Assembly: GCF_900604355.1 (NCBI RefSeq)
Contig: NZ_UWOE01000001.1
Location: 124,001 to 188,000, forward strand
DNA: 64,000 nucleotides
Direction: 5' to 3'
From: Luxibacter massiliensis
GTDB taxonomy: Bacteria > Bacillota > Clostridia > Lachnospirales > Lachnospiraceae
The translations under genes were made by a program, and so were the position numbers. The notes beneath the pieces are model-generated. The model was not told the origin of the DNA. It saw only the letters and a list, made by a program, of their open reading frames with translations, and searched no databases. Shown one piece after another: positions 40,588 to 49,905 of this stretch; within the stretch, counting starts at the first letter, position 1; the number at the start of each line of letters is the position of its first letter.

Positions 40588-42762
40588 ATGAATAAATGGG
40601 GGAAGAAAGCAACTGCATTGGTTTTAGTTTCGGCTATGGGAATATCGCCGATGACCGTGTCTGCAAATGAAGAGAATCCTGAAGTGCCGGCCGTAAGCCA
40701 GGCGGAGGAAGGTACTTTAGACGGTATTGTGCTGGAAAAAGATAATGTGGAGGTTACAGAAGGCCAGGGAGTAAGTTTAGATGGTGAAGCCGGGGCAGAT
40801 TATGTCAAGGCCCTGACCCAGGGGACAATTGTCGTAGCCTATAAGTCAACCAGCCAGAATGCAATACAGTCTTTGTTCAGTGTAGGTAATAGTACAGCAG
40901 GAAACCAAAACAGGCATTTCCATATTTATATTACGTCCGGCGGCGGTGTAGGCATGGAGCTGAGAAATACGGATGAAGATTTTAAATATACAATGTCGAT
41001 GCCCGCCTCTGTGCGTTCCTTGTATAAAGGAGAGCAGGTGGTCAATACGGTTGCATTTAAAGCTGATGCAGAAAACGGACAGTATAAATTATTTGCAAAC
41101 GGTGAATTACTGGCTACCTTAGACAAAGAGGCATTTAAATTTATCAGTGATATTTCTGGGGTAGATAACGTGACTCTGGGCGGCACAATGCGCAGCGGAC
41201 AAACTGCATATCCATTTGGGGGAACGATCCAAAGTGTCAAAGTATATGGAAATCCTCTTACAGATGAGGAGCTGATCCAGGAAACAGGTGCCACGCAATA
41301 TGGAGAAAATATTTTTTATGCCGGGGACGCTACCCATTCAAATTACTTTAGAATCCCGTCCCTGCTGACCTTAAGCTCAGGCACGGTTATTACGGCGGCA
41401 GATGCGCGGTATGGGGGGACCCATGATTCTAAAAGTAAGATTAATATAGCCTTTTCTAAGAGTACAGATGGAGGGAATACATGGGGTGAGCCTACACTTC
41501 CGCTGCGATTTGACGACTATATTGGCAAAAATATTGACTGGCCAAGGGATTCTGTAGGGAAAAATGTCCAGATTCAGGGAAGCGCTTCCTATATAGATCC
41601 TGTCCTGCTGGAGGACAGAGACACGAAGAGAATATTTTTGTTTGCAGATCTTATGCCGGCTGGGATTGGAAGCTCAAACGCATCAGTGGGTTCAGGGTTT
41701 AAAGAAATAGATGGAAAGAAATATTTGAAACTCAGGCGGAGTGAAGAGGGAGCCAATGACTACAACTATTCTGTCCGTGAGAATGGGATTATCTATAATG
41801 ATGTCACAGGAGAGCCTACAGAATTTCGTGTAGACCAGGAGTATAACCTTTATCAAAATGACACTGCGCTGACTTGTAAACAGTATGACTATAATTTTGA
41901 AGGCTCTAATCTGATTGAGAGCCAAACAGACCAGGATGTCAATATGAATGTATTCTATAAGGATTCAGTCTTTAAAGCATTTCCCACTAATTATCTGGCT
42001 ATGCGGTATTCAGATGACGAGGGGGACACATGGTCAGGACTTCAAATTGTCAGCAGTTTTAAGCCGGAAAACTCTAAGTTCCTGGTTGTAGGGCCTGGCG
42101 TAGGAAAACAGATTTCTACAGGTGAATATGCGGGAAGGCTGATTGTGCCTCTTTATTCAAAGTCATCGGCAGAGCTTGGGTTTATGTACAGTGACGACCA
42201 CGGCGACAACTGGACGTACGTGGAGGCCGATAACTTTACAGGCGGTGCAACTGCGGAGGCTCAGATAGTGGAAATGCCTGACGGTTCACTGAAGACATAT
42301 TTGCGTACAGGATCTGGGTATATTGCTGAGGTGTCAAGCGCTGACGGCGGAGAAACATGGAGCGACAGAGTGCCCTTGTCACAGATTAGTACAACTTCTT
42401 ATGGCACGCAGCTGTCTGTAATCAATTATTCACAGACTGTTGACGGACAGCCGGCAATTATTTTGTCATCTCCCAATGCCACAAACGGGCGTAAAAATGG
42501 AAAGATATGGGTTGGACTGATTCAGGATACGGGGAATACAGGGACAGATAAGTATACCGTAGATTGGAAGTATTCCTATTCTGTAGATGGCCCACAAATT
42601 GGATATTCCTATTCCTGCCTTACAGAGCTGCCAGACGGTGAGATTGGGCTGCTGTATGAAAAATATGATTCATGGTCAAGGGATGAATTGCATTTGAAGA
42701 ATATTCTGAAATATGAAAGGTTCACAATTGACGAATTAGTTCAGAATACGGCTGGAAATTAA
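40588..42762 (+). CDS. nanH: GH33 sialidase, probable intramolecular trans-sialidase
   Basis: 724 residues. A signal peptide (about 1-26, ending VSA) is followed by a lectin-like domain (CBM40-type, about 45-235), then a six-bladed propeller. The FRIPS motif (about 252) carries the first Arg of the triad. Asp boxes are STDGGNTW (292), SDDEGDTW (475), SDDHGDNW (535) and SADGGETW (585). A Trp in KYDSWSRDEL near residue 695 corresponds to the Trp that favours anhydro product in RgNanH. It releases sialic acid from mucin outside the cell. No LPxTG anchor is seen. Confidence 0.9.
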   Translation: MNKWGKKATALVLVSAMGISPMTVSANEENPEVPAVSQAEEGTLDGIVLEKDNVEVTEGQGVSLDGEAGADYVKALTQGTIVVAYKSTSQNAIQSLFSVGNSTAGNQNRHFHIYITSGGGVGMELRNTDEDFKYTMSMPASVRSLYKGEQVVNTVAFKADAENGQYKLFANGELLATLDKEAFKFISDISGVDNVTLGGTMRSGQTAYPFGGTIQSVKVYGNPLTDEELIQETGATQYGENIFYAGDATHSNYFRIPSLLTLSSGTVITAADARYGGTHDSKSKINIAFSKSTDGGNTWGEPTLPLRFDDYIGKNIDWPRDSVGKNVQIQGSASYIDPVLLEDRDTKRIFLFADLMPAGIGSSNASVGSGFKEIDGKKYLKLRRSEEGANDYNYSVRENGIIYNDVTGEPTEFRVDQEYNLYQNDTALTCKQYDYNFEGSNLIESQTDQDVNMNVFYKDSVFKAFPTNYLAMRYSDDEGDTWSGLQIVSSFKPENSKFLVVGPGVGKQISTGEYAGRLIVPLYSKSSAELGFMYSDDHGDNWTYVEADNFTGGATAEAQIVEMPDGSLKTYLRTGSGYIAEVSSADGGETWSDRVPLSQISTTSYGTQLSVINYSQTVDGQPAIILSSPNATNGRKNGKIWVGLIQDTGNTGTDKYTVDWKYSYSVDGPQIGYSYSCLTELPDGEIGLLYEKYDSWSRDELHLKNILKYERFTIDELVQNTAGN

Positions 42763-42786
42763 ATTGAACTTCGGAGAGGTAATTTG

Positions 42787-43491
42787 ATGGAACATAATAT
42801 TGAGAATTTGAGGGGCCGCCTCATTGTCTCCTGCCAGGCCCTCCCCGATGAACCGCTCCATTCTTCCCTTATAATGGGAAGAATGGCCAGAGCGGCTGAA
42901 GAAGGCGGGGCAAAAGGCATACGGGCCAATACAAAAGAAGATATAGAAGAAATTAAAAAGAATGTGGGACTTCCGGTTATCGGTATCGTGAAAAGAGATT
43001 ATGATGACAGTCCAGTTTATATAACACCGACCATGAAAGAGATAGACGAGCTGATGGAAGTAAAGCCAGAGATTATTGCTGTTGATGCAACGGAGGCATT
43101 AAGGCCGGGAGGCCTGGCCCTTGATGTTTTTTACAGGGATATCAGGCATAAATATCCGGCCCAGCTGTTAATGGCGGATTGTTCTACTATAGAGGAAGCA
43201 TGTTATGCAGATGAATTAGGCTTTGATTTCATCGGGACAACATTGGTGGGGTATACCAGCCAAAGCAAGGGGGATGAAATAGCAAAAAATGATTTTGAGA
43301 TTATCAGGACGATTTTAGAAAAGGTGAGGCATCCTGTGATCGCAGAGGGGAATATAAATACGCCTGCAAAAGCAAGACGTGTACTTGAGTTAGGATGTTT
43401 TAGCGTGGTAGTGGGTTCTATTATTACACGTCCCCAGATTATTACAAGAACTTTTACCGAAGAAATAGAAAAGTTGACAAATTTATCATAA
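42787..43491 (+). CDS. nanE: N-acetylmannosamine-6-phosphate 2-epimerase
   Basis: 234 residues from ATG 42787 (after GGAGAGGTAATTTG). GGAKGIRANTKEDIEEIKK, PVIGIVKRDY, DATEALRP, FDFIGTTLVGYT and VVVGSIITRPQ are the NanE signatures of this TIM barrel. It converts ManNAc-6-P to GlcNAc-6-P. Adjacent to nanA and nanK. Confidence 0.93.
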   Translation: MEHNIENLRGRLIVSCQALPDEPLHSSLIMGRMARAAEEGGAKGIRANTKEDIEEIKKNVGLPVIGIVKRDYDDSPVYITPTMKEIDELMEVKPEIIAVDATEALRPGGLALDVFYRDIRHKYPAQLLMADCSTIEEACYADELGFDFIGTTLVGYTSQSKGDEIAKNDFEIIRTILEKVRHPVIAEGNINTPAKARRVLELGCFSVVVGSIITRPQIITRTFTEEIEKLTNLS

Positions 43492-43506
43492 GGAGGCTGT
43501 CAGACA

Positions 43507-44433
43507 ATGGGAAAATCAGAAAAATATAGAGGGATTATTCCGGCTTTTTACGCCTGCTATGATGGACAGGGGAAGATCAGTCCCCAAAGAGTGCAGGAGC
43601 TTACCCGGTATTTTGTTGAAAAAGGGGTAAAAGGAGTTTATGTTAACGGCTCTTCAGGAGAGTGTATTTACCAGAGGGTGGAAGAGCGGAAAATGGTTAT
43701 AGAAAATGTGATGGAGGCCGCCAAAGGCAGGCTGACGGTCATCAACCATGTGGCCTGTAACAATACAGAGGATAGTATGGAACTGGCAGAGCATTCTGAG
43801 AGCCTGGGCGTGGATGCTATTGCTTCAATTCCGCCTATTTACTTCAGGCTGCCGGAATATTCCATTGCATCATACTGGAATGCGGTCAGCAGTGCGGCCC
43901 CGAATACAGATTTTATTATTTATAATATCCCGCAGCTTGCCGGTACAGCGCTGACAATGAGTCTGTTTGGGGAGATGCTTAAAAATCCCAGGGTAGTAGG
44001 GGTAAAAAATTCTTCTGTTTCCACACAGGATATACAAATGTTTAAGGCTGCCGGAATGGCTGCCAGGGATGAATTTATTGTATTCAACGGACCAGATGAA
44101 CAGTTTACTGCCGGGCGCGCCATCGGAGCAGACGCAGGGATTGGCGGTACCTATGGGGTAATGCCCGGATTATTCCTGAAATTAAATGAATTAATTGAAA
44201 AAGGGGAACGGGAAAAGGCTGTAGGACTGCAGTATGATATAAATGAAGTAATTTATAAGATGTGTTCCGCACATGCCAATATGTATGCAGTGGCAAAAGA
44301 GATTTTGCGCCAAAAGGAAAAGCTGGACATCGGCGGGGTAAGGCTGCCTTTGGAGAACCTTAAAGATCAGGATATGGGGATTGCGCGGGAAGCCTGTGCG
44401 ATGATTCAGGAAGCGGAGCAAAAATATCTTTGA
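43507..44433 (+). CDS. nanA: N-acetylneuraminate lyase
   Basis: 308 residues, DapA-type TIM barrel. GSSGE at 48-52, Tyr139 in IIYNIPQ, and Lys167 in VVGVKNSS (the Schiff-base lysine) are present. It splits Neu5Ac into ManNAc and pyruvate. SD AAGGAGGCTG lies upstream. Fits the group III lyases of gut Firmicutes. Confidence 0.93.
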   Translation: MGKSEKYRGIIPAFYACYDGQGKISPQRVQELTRYFVEKGVKGVYVNGSSGECIYQRVEERKMVIENVMEAAKGRLTVINHVACNNTEDSMELAEHSESLGVDAIASIPPIYFRLPEYSIASYWNAVSSAAPNTDFIIYNIPQLAGTALTMSLFGEMLKNPRVVGVKNSSVSTQDIQMFKAAGMAARDEFIVFNGPDEQFTAGRAIGADAGIGGTYGVMPGLFLKLNELIEKGEREKAVGLQYDINEVIYKMCSAHANMYAVAKEILRQKEKLDIGGVRLPLENLKDQDMGIAREACAMIQEAEQKYL

Positions 44434-44470
44434 ACAAAATTGTTTAATAAGGTTTGGAAAGGCCTATAAT

Positions 44471-45367
44471 ATGAAAAAATATATATGTATTGACATAGGC
44501 GGGACATCTATAAAATACGGGGCCATCCAGAGCCAGGGTGAATTTCTGGATACAGGCGAAATGCCCACGGAAGCAAGACAATATGGAGGTTCTGGTATCC
44601 TGGATAAGGCAGGGAAGATTATTAAAGAATATATCAGAGAGTACAGTCCCCAGGGCATTTGTATTTCCACAGCAGGGATGGTGGATTGTGATGCGGGGAA
44701 AATTATATATTCCGCCCCTTTGATTCCCAATTATACAGGAACAGAGATAAAGAAAACATTGGAAGAAACCTTTTGCCTTCCCTGTGAAGTAGAAAATGAT
44801 GTAAATTGTGCTGGACTTGCTGAATATTATGCAGGCGCGGCCAGGGGGAGCAAGACCAGCGTATGTCTCACTATAGGGACAGGAATAGGGGGCGCCGCAG
44901 TCATAGACGGAAAAATATTCCGGGGATTCTCAGGCAGCGCCTGTGAGGTAGGGTATATGCACCTGCCAGGCGGCCAGTTCCAGGATCTGGGAGCCGGCAG
45001 TATACTGGTTGGGAAAGTAGCTAAAAGCAGAGGCCTTTGTCCCTCAGCTATAAATGGTATTACAATATTTGAAGACGCAAAGAGAGGGGATGCTGCCTGC
45101 ATCCAGGCAATTCACGAGATGGTGGATATTCTGGGGATGGGAATAGCAAATATTTGCTATGTCCTCAACCCAGAAGTGGTTGTTTTGGGGGGCGGAATCA
45201 TGGCACAGAAGGAGTTCCTCAAAGAAAAAATTCAAACTAGCCTAAAAAAATATTTAATCCCCTCTGTTTTGGACTATACTAGGCTGGCTTTTGCAGAAAA
45301 CCAAAATCGTGCGGGGATGCTGGGAGCCTATTATAATTTTATACAAAGACATCCTGACAATGGGTAA
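44471..45367 (+). CDS. nanK: ROK-family N-acetylmannosamine kinase
   Basis: 298 residues. The N-terminus ICIDIGGTSIKYG is the ATP phosphate site and GTGIGGAAVIDGKIF the ROK core. The usual ROK zinc cluster (CxCGxxGC) is absent, as in several NanK-type enzymes. It phosphorylates ManNAc for NanE. Last gene of the operon, followed by a palindromic terminator. Confidence 0.87.
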   Translation: MKKYICIDIGGTSIKYGAIQSQGEFLDTGEMPTEARQYGGSGILDKAGKIIKEYIREYSPQGICISTAGMVDCDAGKIIYSAPLIPNYTGTEIKKTLEETFCLPCEVENDVNCAGLAEYYAGAARGSKTSVCLTIGTGIGGAAVIDGKIFRGFSGSACEVGYMHLPGGQFQDLGAGSILVGKVAKSRGLCPSAINGITIFEDAKRGDAACIQAIHEMVDILGMGIANICYVLNPEVVVLGGGIMAQKEFLKEKIQTSLKKYLIPSVLDYTRLAFAENQNRAGMLGAYYNFIQRHPDNG

Positions 45368-45408
45368 AGAAAGGTATTATCTGAATATTCTGAAAATGGC
45401 GTTCATTT

Positions 45409-45440
45409 GGGACAGTCCCTTTTGCAAAAGGGACTGTCCC
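45409..45440. repeat. dispersed palindromic repeat, copy 1, bidirectional terminator
   Basis: A 32-base perfect palindrome, GGGACAGTCCCTTTTG and its complement, between convergent nanK and yhcH. The same palindrome recurs at 59295-59334. It is flanked by T/A tracts on both sides. Confidence 0.8.
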
Positions 45441-45447
45441 CTTTTAA

Positions 45448-45906
45448 TTAAATCTCCTGAACTTTAATTTTAACAACTATTTTTTCGACAAATTCAGGCT
45501 CTTTATTCATGATAGCCACCATATGTGCATCGCTGGGAAAACAGACCATAAAGTCTCCCTGGGTTAAAGAATATTCTCCTGCCTTTTCGCCTGTATAAAA
45601 GCCAATATCTTTGTCAGCATCATAGGGAGTTTGGACAGCCAGTGCAGTTATATCAGCAGTGGCGATTTTTTCTGTCCCTTTTAGGATGTAGTGTAGGTCG
45701 ATGAAATTTTTATGTGCCTCAAAAATGCAGTCCTTAGCTGGTTTTGTAGTCAGGGAGACGAGATTGCCATGGACAGAGCTATCTCCGAAGCATGTGTGAT
45801 CCAGTGAGGGGGCGGAAGGATCTAGTTCATCCAGGCAGCACAGAATCTTATAAAGAGTCACATTCTTTCTGTAGTTTTCTTTGTTCTTGATAGAATCATA
45901 AATCAT
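45448..45906 (-). CDS. YhcH/YjgK/YiaL family protein
   Basis: 152 residues. FIDLHYILKGTEKI, YDADKDIGFYTG and DFMVCFPSDAHM with conserved His/Glu residues form the cupin-like metal site of the family. Members accompany sialic acid operons and may act as anomer or epimer processing enzymes. It is on the opposite strand to nan but adjacent. SD TATCAGGAGGATATTAAC precedes the ATG. Confidence 0.85.
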   Translation of the reverse strand: MIYDSIKNKENYRKNVTLYKILCCLDELDPSAPSLDHTCFGDSSVHGNLVSLTTKPAKDCIFEAHKNFIDLHYILKGTEKIATADITALAVQTPYDADKDIGFYTGEKAGEYSLTQGDFMVCFPSDAHMVAIMNKEPEFVEKIVVKIKVQEI

Positions 45907-46005
45907 GTTAATATCCTCCTGATATCATATTTTTGCTGTAACAATAATTAGTATGTGAATACTTCTGGTTTAAAGGAATGTGCTTTTTGTAAAATGGAAA
46001 GTGTT

Positions 46006-46716
46006 CTAAATGTATATATTATTCTGAATTAATGTGCTTTTTAACACTTCAGACATGATTCCATAGCCAACAGCATCAGGATGAAGGCCATCGTAAGTCG
46101 TACCAGCAAGAATTTTGCCTGTATCTGGATTTACAATTGCACTATAGTAGTCCACGTATATTAGGCTTTCTTGTTGTGCAGTCTGCATAAGCCAGCAGTT
46201 CATGTCTCTGACAAATTCTTCGCGGACAGGCTCGTACAGGGATACGGGGATATCAAAGGGCAACAGGGATGTAAGGATAAGGGGAGTATCAGTGGAGGCT
46301 GCCTGCCTGATTATATCCAGTATATTGTTTTTGGCCTTCTCTATGACCTCTCCATAGGGACTTGGAGGTATTCTCTTCCAATAGTCTCCATCTAAATCCA
46401 GGGAATCATTGATTCCTATACCCAAAATACAATATCGGGGATTGAGCTGAAGTACGTCCGCATAAAATCTTTTGCAAAGCCAGGTAGTTGTATCGCCAGC
46501 TATCCCCCGGTTTATAATTAATTGGCCGGGCCTGTTAAAGTAGGCATTTAACTCCCAAAACTGTGTAATAGAATCTCCGGCAAAAATAAAATCTGGCTTT
46601 TGCTGCGTATGTATGAGGGAATGGTTTTTTATGTCAAATTCTTTTCTCCTCGCGTCAGCGGCTGCACTTTCTGAAAAATAACCCGGATGGATATACTCTT
46701 TCTTTGTCTGCTGCAT
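46006..46716 (-). CDS. SGNH/GDSL hydrolase, possible sialate O-acetylesterase
   Basis: 236 residues from ATG 46716, which follows AGGAGGAGGTTTTAT. Block I FAGDSITQFW (Ser), the Gly and Asn of later blocks (RGIAGDTTT, GIGINDSLD) and DGLHPDAVGY (Asp-His) are all present. No signal peptide, so it acts inside the cell. Next to the nan genes it may remove O-acetyl groups from sialic acids; this is inference. Confidence 0.75.
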   Translation of the reverse strand: MQQTKKEYIHPGYFSESAAADARRKEFDIKNHSLIHTQQKPDFIFAGDSITQFWELNAYFNRPGQLIINRGIAGDTTTWLCKRFYADVLQLNPRYCILGIGINDSLDLDGDYWKRIPPSPYGEVIEKAKNNILDIIRQAASTDTPLILTSLLPFDIPVSLYEPVREEFVRDMNCWLMQTAQQESLIYVDYYSAIVNPDTGKILAGTTYDGLHPDAVGYGIMSEVLKSTLIQNNIYI

Positions 46717-46808
46717 ATAAAACCTCCTCCTGTTCATTTTAACTCCATTATAAAATAACCCCGGTTTAATATGATATAGATTAGAGGATTAATAATAGCA
46801 CTTAACAC

Positions 46809-48452
46809 TTAAAAATGACCCTGGTGAAGTGTAAGAATCTGGTCATAGCCAGGCCGTAGTGTTTCGTTCATATGGTGTGTAATTGTGATGACTGTAAGTC
46901 CCCGCTTTTTTAAGAGCCTGCTTTCAATTTCAAAAGCCGTCTCTTGGTCTACGGCAGAGGTTCCCTCGTCGATAATTAATATGGGGGTCCTGCGTATCAG
47001 CGCCCTTGCAACAGCAATCCTTTGGCGCTGCCCGCCGGAAAGCCGGCAGCCGTTTTCACCTGTCTTGGAAGAAAGGCCCTTTTCCAGGGAAGGCAGGAAT
47101 TGGGTTACCCCGCTGTCCTCCAGCACTGCCTGAAGTGCTTCCTGGGTAAAGGTTTCACCTAAGCAGATATTATAATAAATATCTGCGTCAAACAGAAAAA
47201 CATTCTGGTGGATCACTGCCGTCAGGCGGTTCATCTCATCCGGTGAAAAATCCTTTACGGATTTCCCGTCATAGCTTATTGTCCCGCTGAAGTTCATCGA
47301 ATAACCAGTGAGGAGCCTGATAAGAGTCGATTTTCCGCAGCCGCTCTCTCCCAGGAGGGCGTATTTCCCGCCAGGCTTAATAGAAAGTGACAGGTTATCT
47401 AGTATAGGCCGGCCGTCGGTATACTTAAAACTCAGGCCTTGGCATAAAAGTTCCTGGGTAAAGGGCCAAGGGGCAGCACCCGTTTTGGGAGAAGCGGCTG
47501 CAAGGGCAGGATCCAGAGTGGAGGGGGCGGAATCTGTAAACTCTTTAAGACGATTCAGGACAGGAGCTATTCCACGAATTTTGGGTATATTCTGCATCAG
47601 GATTACCACCGGCGTCATGAACATTGTACCAAGCTGGATCAGTGCAAGCAGAGTTCCCATAGTTATCTGCCCTTTAAGAAGCTGCCAGGCAGAGACAAAT
47701 ACGATGACAATCACACTCATGGCAGATAAGATATCAGAGGCGCATTCATTGACAGCCAGGAGGGTATCAGCAGAAAATTTTTTCTTTGCAGCCATCAGAT
47801 TGGAGGCCTGGAATTTCCTGAAAATGGAGCTGTACATACTGTATCCCCGGATTACCTCATATCCACTTAAAAGTTCTTTGGAGCAGGACGTGAAGGCGGC
47901 CAGCTTTTCAGAGTATATATCCTGCCTTTTTTTCATCTGCCCGCCAAGCAGGCTGGGGAGCAGGAACATAAGCAGGAGAGAAAGTACGAGAATGACGGCC
48001 GAGGCCCAGCTCAAATAAAGCAGCAGGCCGAGTGTGGACAAAAAAAGTACAGCCATCTGTGTACAAAGCATAAGGGGGGTTAGGTAGTTCTCCTCCACTA
48101 ATTTGACATCATTGAGCAGAACTGAGAGATAATCAGCAGTATTCCTGGAAGTAAAGTCCTCTGGATTTTTGGTGATAATTCCATGAAATATATCTTTTCT
48201 CAAACGGGAGGTGACATTTTTTATTAACAGTTTCCCAAGATAAGCTTCTAAAAATCCAATAACACCAAGTGATATTAGATATAGCAGCATGACAATAAAT
48301 AAATCTGAGAATGAATGCATATCTTTTTTTGCGGCCACATCAATAATCTGCTGCAGCAGGACGGAGATAAAAGCAGAAAGCATAGCGCTTATACCGCCCA
48401 TAAACATGGCAGCAGCCAATAAAAGTTTGTCTTTAGAAATAAAGATTTTCAT
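46809..48452 (-). CDS. ABC transporter, fused permease-ATPase (exporter type)
   Basis: 547 residues. Six membrane helices in the first 300 residues, then an ATPase with Walker A GESGCGKST, signature LSGGQRQR, Walker B ILIIDEGTSA and a His switch (ITHHMNE). It is a half-transporter of the lipid/drug/peptide exporter class. It is divergent from an ArsR-like regulator gene across a 330-base AT-rich region, suggesting control by it. The substrate is not known. Confidence 0.85.
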   Translation of the reverse strand: MKIFISKDKLLLAAAMFMGGISAMLSAFISVLLQQIIDVAAKKDMHSFSDLFIVMLLYLISLGVIGFLEAYLGKLLIKNVTSRLRKDIFHGIITKNPEDFTSRNTADYLSVLLNDVKLVEENYLTPLMLCTQMAVLFLSTLGLLLYLSWASAVILVLSLLLMFLLPSLLGGQMKKRQDIYSEKLAAFTSCSKELLSGYEVIRGYSMYSSIFRKFQASNLMAAKKKFSADTLLAVNECASDILSAMSVIVIVFVSAWQLLKGQITMGTLLALIQLGTMFMTPVVILMQNIPKIRGIAPVLNRLKEFTDSAPSTLDPALAAASPKTGAAPWPFTQELLCQGLSFKYTDGRPILDNLSLSIKPGGKYALLGESGCGKSTLIRLLTGYSMNFSGTISYDGKSVKDFSPDEMNRLTAVIHQNVFLFDADIYYNICLGETFTQEALQAVLEDSGVTQFLPSLEKGLSSKTGENGCRLSGGQRQRIAVARALIRRTPILIIDEGTSAVDQETAFEIESRLLKKRGLTVITITHHMNETLRPGYDQILTLHQGHF

Positions 48453-48491
48453 ACATTATTTTCCTTTCTGTTAAAGTATTTGAAATATGTA

Positions 48492-48561
48492 AAATATATT
48501 TTATAAATATAAAATAATATAATATTCTATAAAAGTCAAATATATTTTATTAATATAGAAT
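48492..48561. promoter_or_regulatory. AT-rich direct repeats in divergent control region
   Basis: AAATATATTTTATAAATATA (from 48492) and AAATATATTTTATTAATATA (from 48538) are near-identical, 46 bases apart, just upstream of the exporter gene. They fit paired operators for a DNA-binding regulator. The rest of 48453-48783 holds no gene that I can support. Confidence 0.5.
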
Positions 48562-48783
48562 TTGGGGAGGGTTTTTATGCCCATGCGGCCAGGGATATTC
48601 CATGACACATGCTCCATGTGTTTATAGCAGAGATACTGAATCTGCCGCGATTTTAAAATATAGTATTGATTTATTGCTGTCTGCGTAATAACATAAGTTT
48701 ATTCTGTAGAAAGGGAGGCCCGGCAGATCAGCTTTAGGCTTCCAGACGGATATCAAATATGTATCAGTAGTAGGAGGGTATTT

Positions 48784-49827
48784 ATGGATTTTAGAATAAA
48801 TTATGAGCTTGACCCTATATTTGAAGTGTTAGGACTTCTCTCTATAAGCCATATGGATGACTGGAGAAAGGAAACTATCGGTCAGCTTGATGAATATGGA
48901 ATAGATGGGGAGACCTTTTTTAGAAAACATTATTCTGTGGTAGAAAAGTATGTGGAAACATTCCAGAAGTATAAAGTTACCTTACCTCAGGAATCTCTCT
49001 TTTTTGGCAATTCAAGTTTTGGTGAAGCTGATAATAATCTATTGCTTCTTCTGCTGGCTGTGGCAACGGAAAACCGGGAGTATCTGGAGAAGCCTGAAGA
49101 AATTGACCCGATGTACCTGAGGAGTTTTCTTGCATTTTATATAGCAGACACAGTGGAACATGCTGAACTGCCAGATATATCAGATATGCCGCAGCTTCCA
49201 GATGAGAGGACGATGATAGAGTTTTTGAACCGGACAGATGTTAAAAACGAAGAAAAATGGTATGTATTGGAACTTCTAAGGGGGACTGGACAATGGTTTG
49301 TACAACTGATGGAAATGATCCGAAAGAATATTCCGGCTTTTGAAAAGGCAAAAGATGATGTGAAAAAGTCTCTGGACAAGCTTTTGCCTAATACAGGGGG
49401 AGGCAACAGGTTTGCACAGATAGCCGGCCTTCTGGGAGGCCAGGAGGAAATACATGTTACATTGGCTTATCCACTTTTACAAGTGGTGTTTTACACAAGT
49501 ACTTACAGGGGCGTTTTATTCCGGTTTTTAGAAGAGCAGGAGACAGAAAGCTCAACTATGAGGGAGATAGCTGTAAGGCAGTCAAAAGCTTTCAGCGATA
49601 AGAGTAAGATGGACATTTTATGTATGCTGAAAAGTTCGAGCAAATATAATTTAGAGCTTGCAGAAGCTTTGGAATTATCCCCATCCACCACATCTCATCA
49701 TATGAATGTATTATTGGAATGTGGATTTGTGGCTGTAGAGAAACGGGACGGAAAGGTGTATTATTGTCTGTCCCAGGAAAATGTCCGGGAATATATCGGA
49801 AGACTGGAAAGGCTGCTTTTACGCTGA
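48784..49827 (+). CDS. ArsR-type winged-helix regulator with long N-terminal domain
   Basis: 347 residues. The last 80 residues are an ArsR-like winged helix (DKSKMDILCMLKSSSKYNLELAEALELSPSTTSHHMNVLLECGFV, then KRDGKVYYCLS). The N-terminal 260 residues are helical and not recognised; they may sense a ligand. SD GTAGGAGGGTATTT. It is divergent from the exporter gene. Confidence 0.75.
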   Translation: MDFRINYELDPIFEVLGLLSISHMDDWRKETIGQLDEYGIDGETFFRKHYSVVEKYVETFQKYKVTLPQESLFFGNSSFGEADNNLLLLLLAVATENREYLEKPEEIDPMYLRSFLAFYIADTVEHAELPDISDMPQLPDERTMIEFLNRTDVKNEEKWYVLELLRGTGQWFVQLMEMIRKNIPAFEKAKDDVKKSLDKLLPNTGGGNRFAQIAGLLGGQEEIHVTLAYPLLQVVFYTSTYRGVLFRFLEEQETESSTMREIAVRQSKAFSDKSKMDILCMLKSSSKYNLELAEALELSPSTTSHHMNVLLECGFVAVEKRDGKVYYCLSQENVREYIGRLERLLLR

Positions 49828-49905
49828 GAGTAAGTTGTACCTGGGATGCCAGCAGGTTCCTGTAAGCAGAAATAAGAGATTTATAAAACGAAGGATAAAA
49901 GACTT

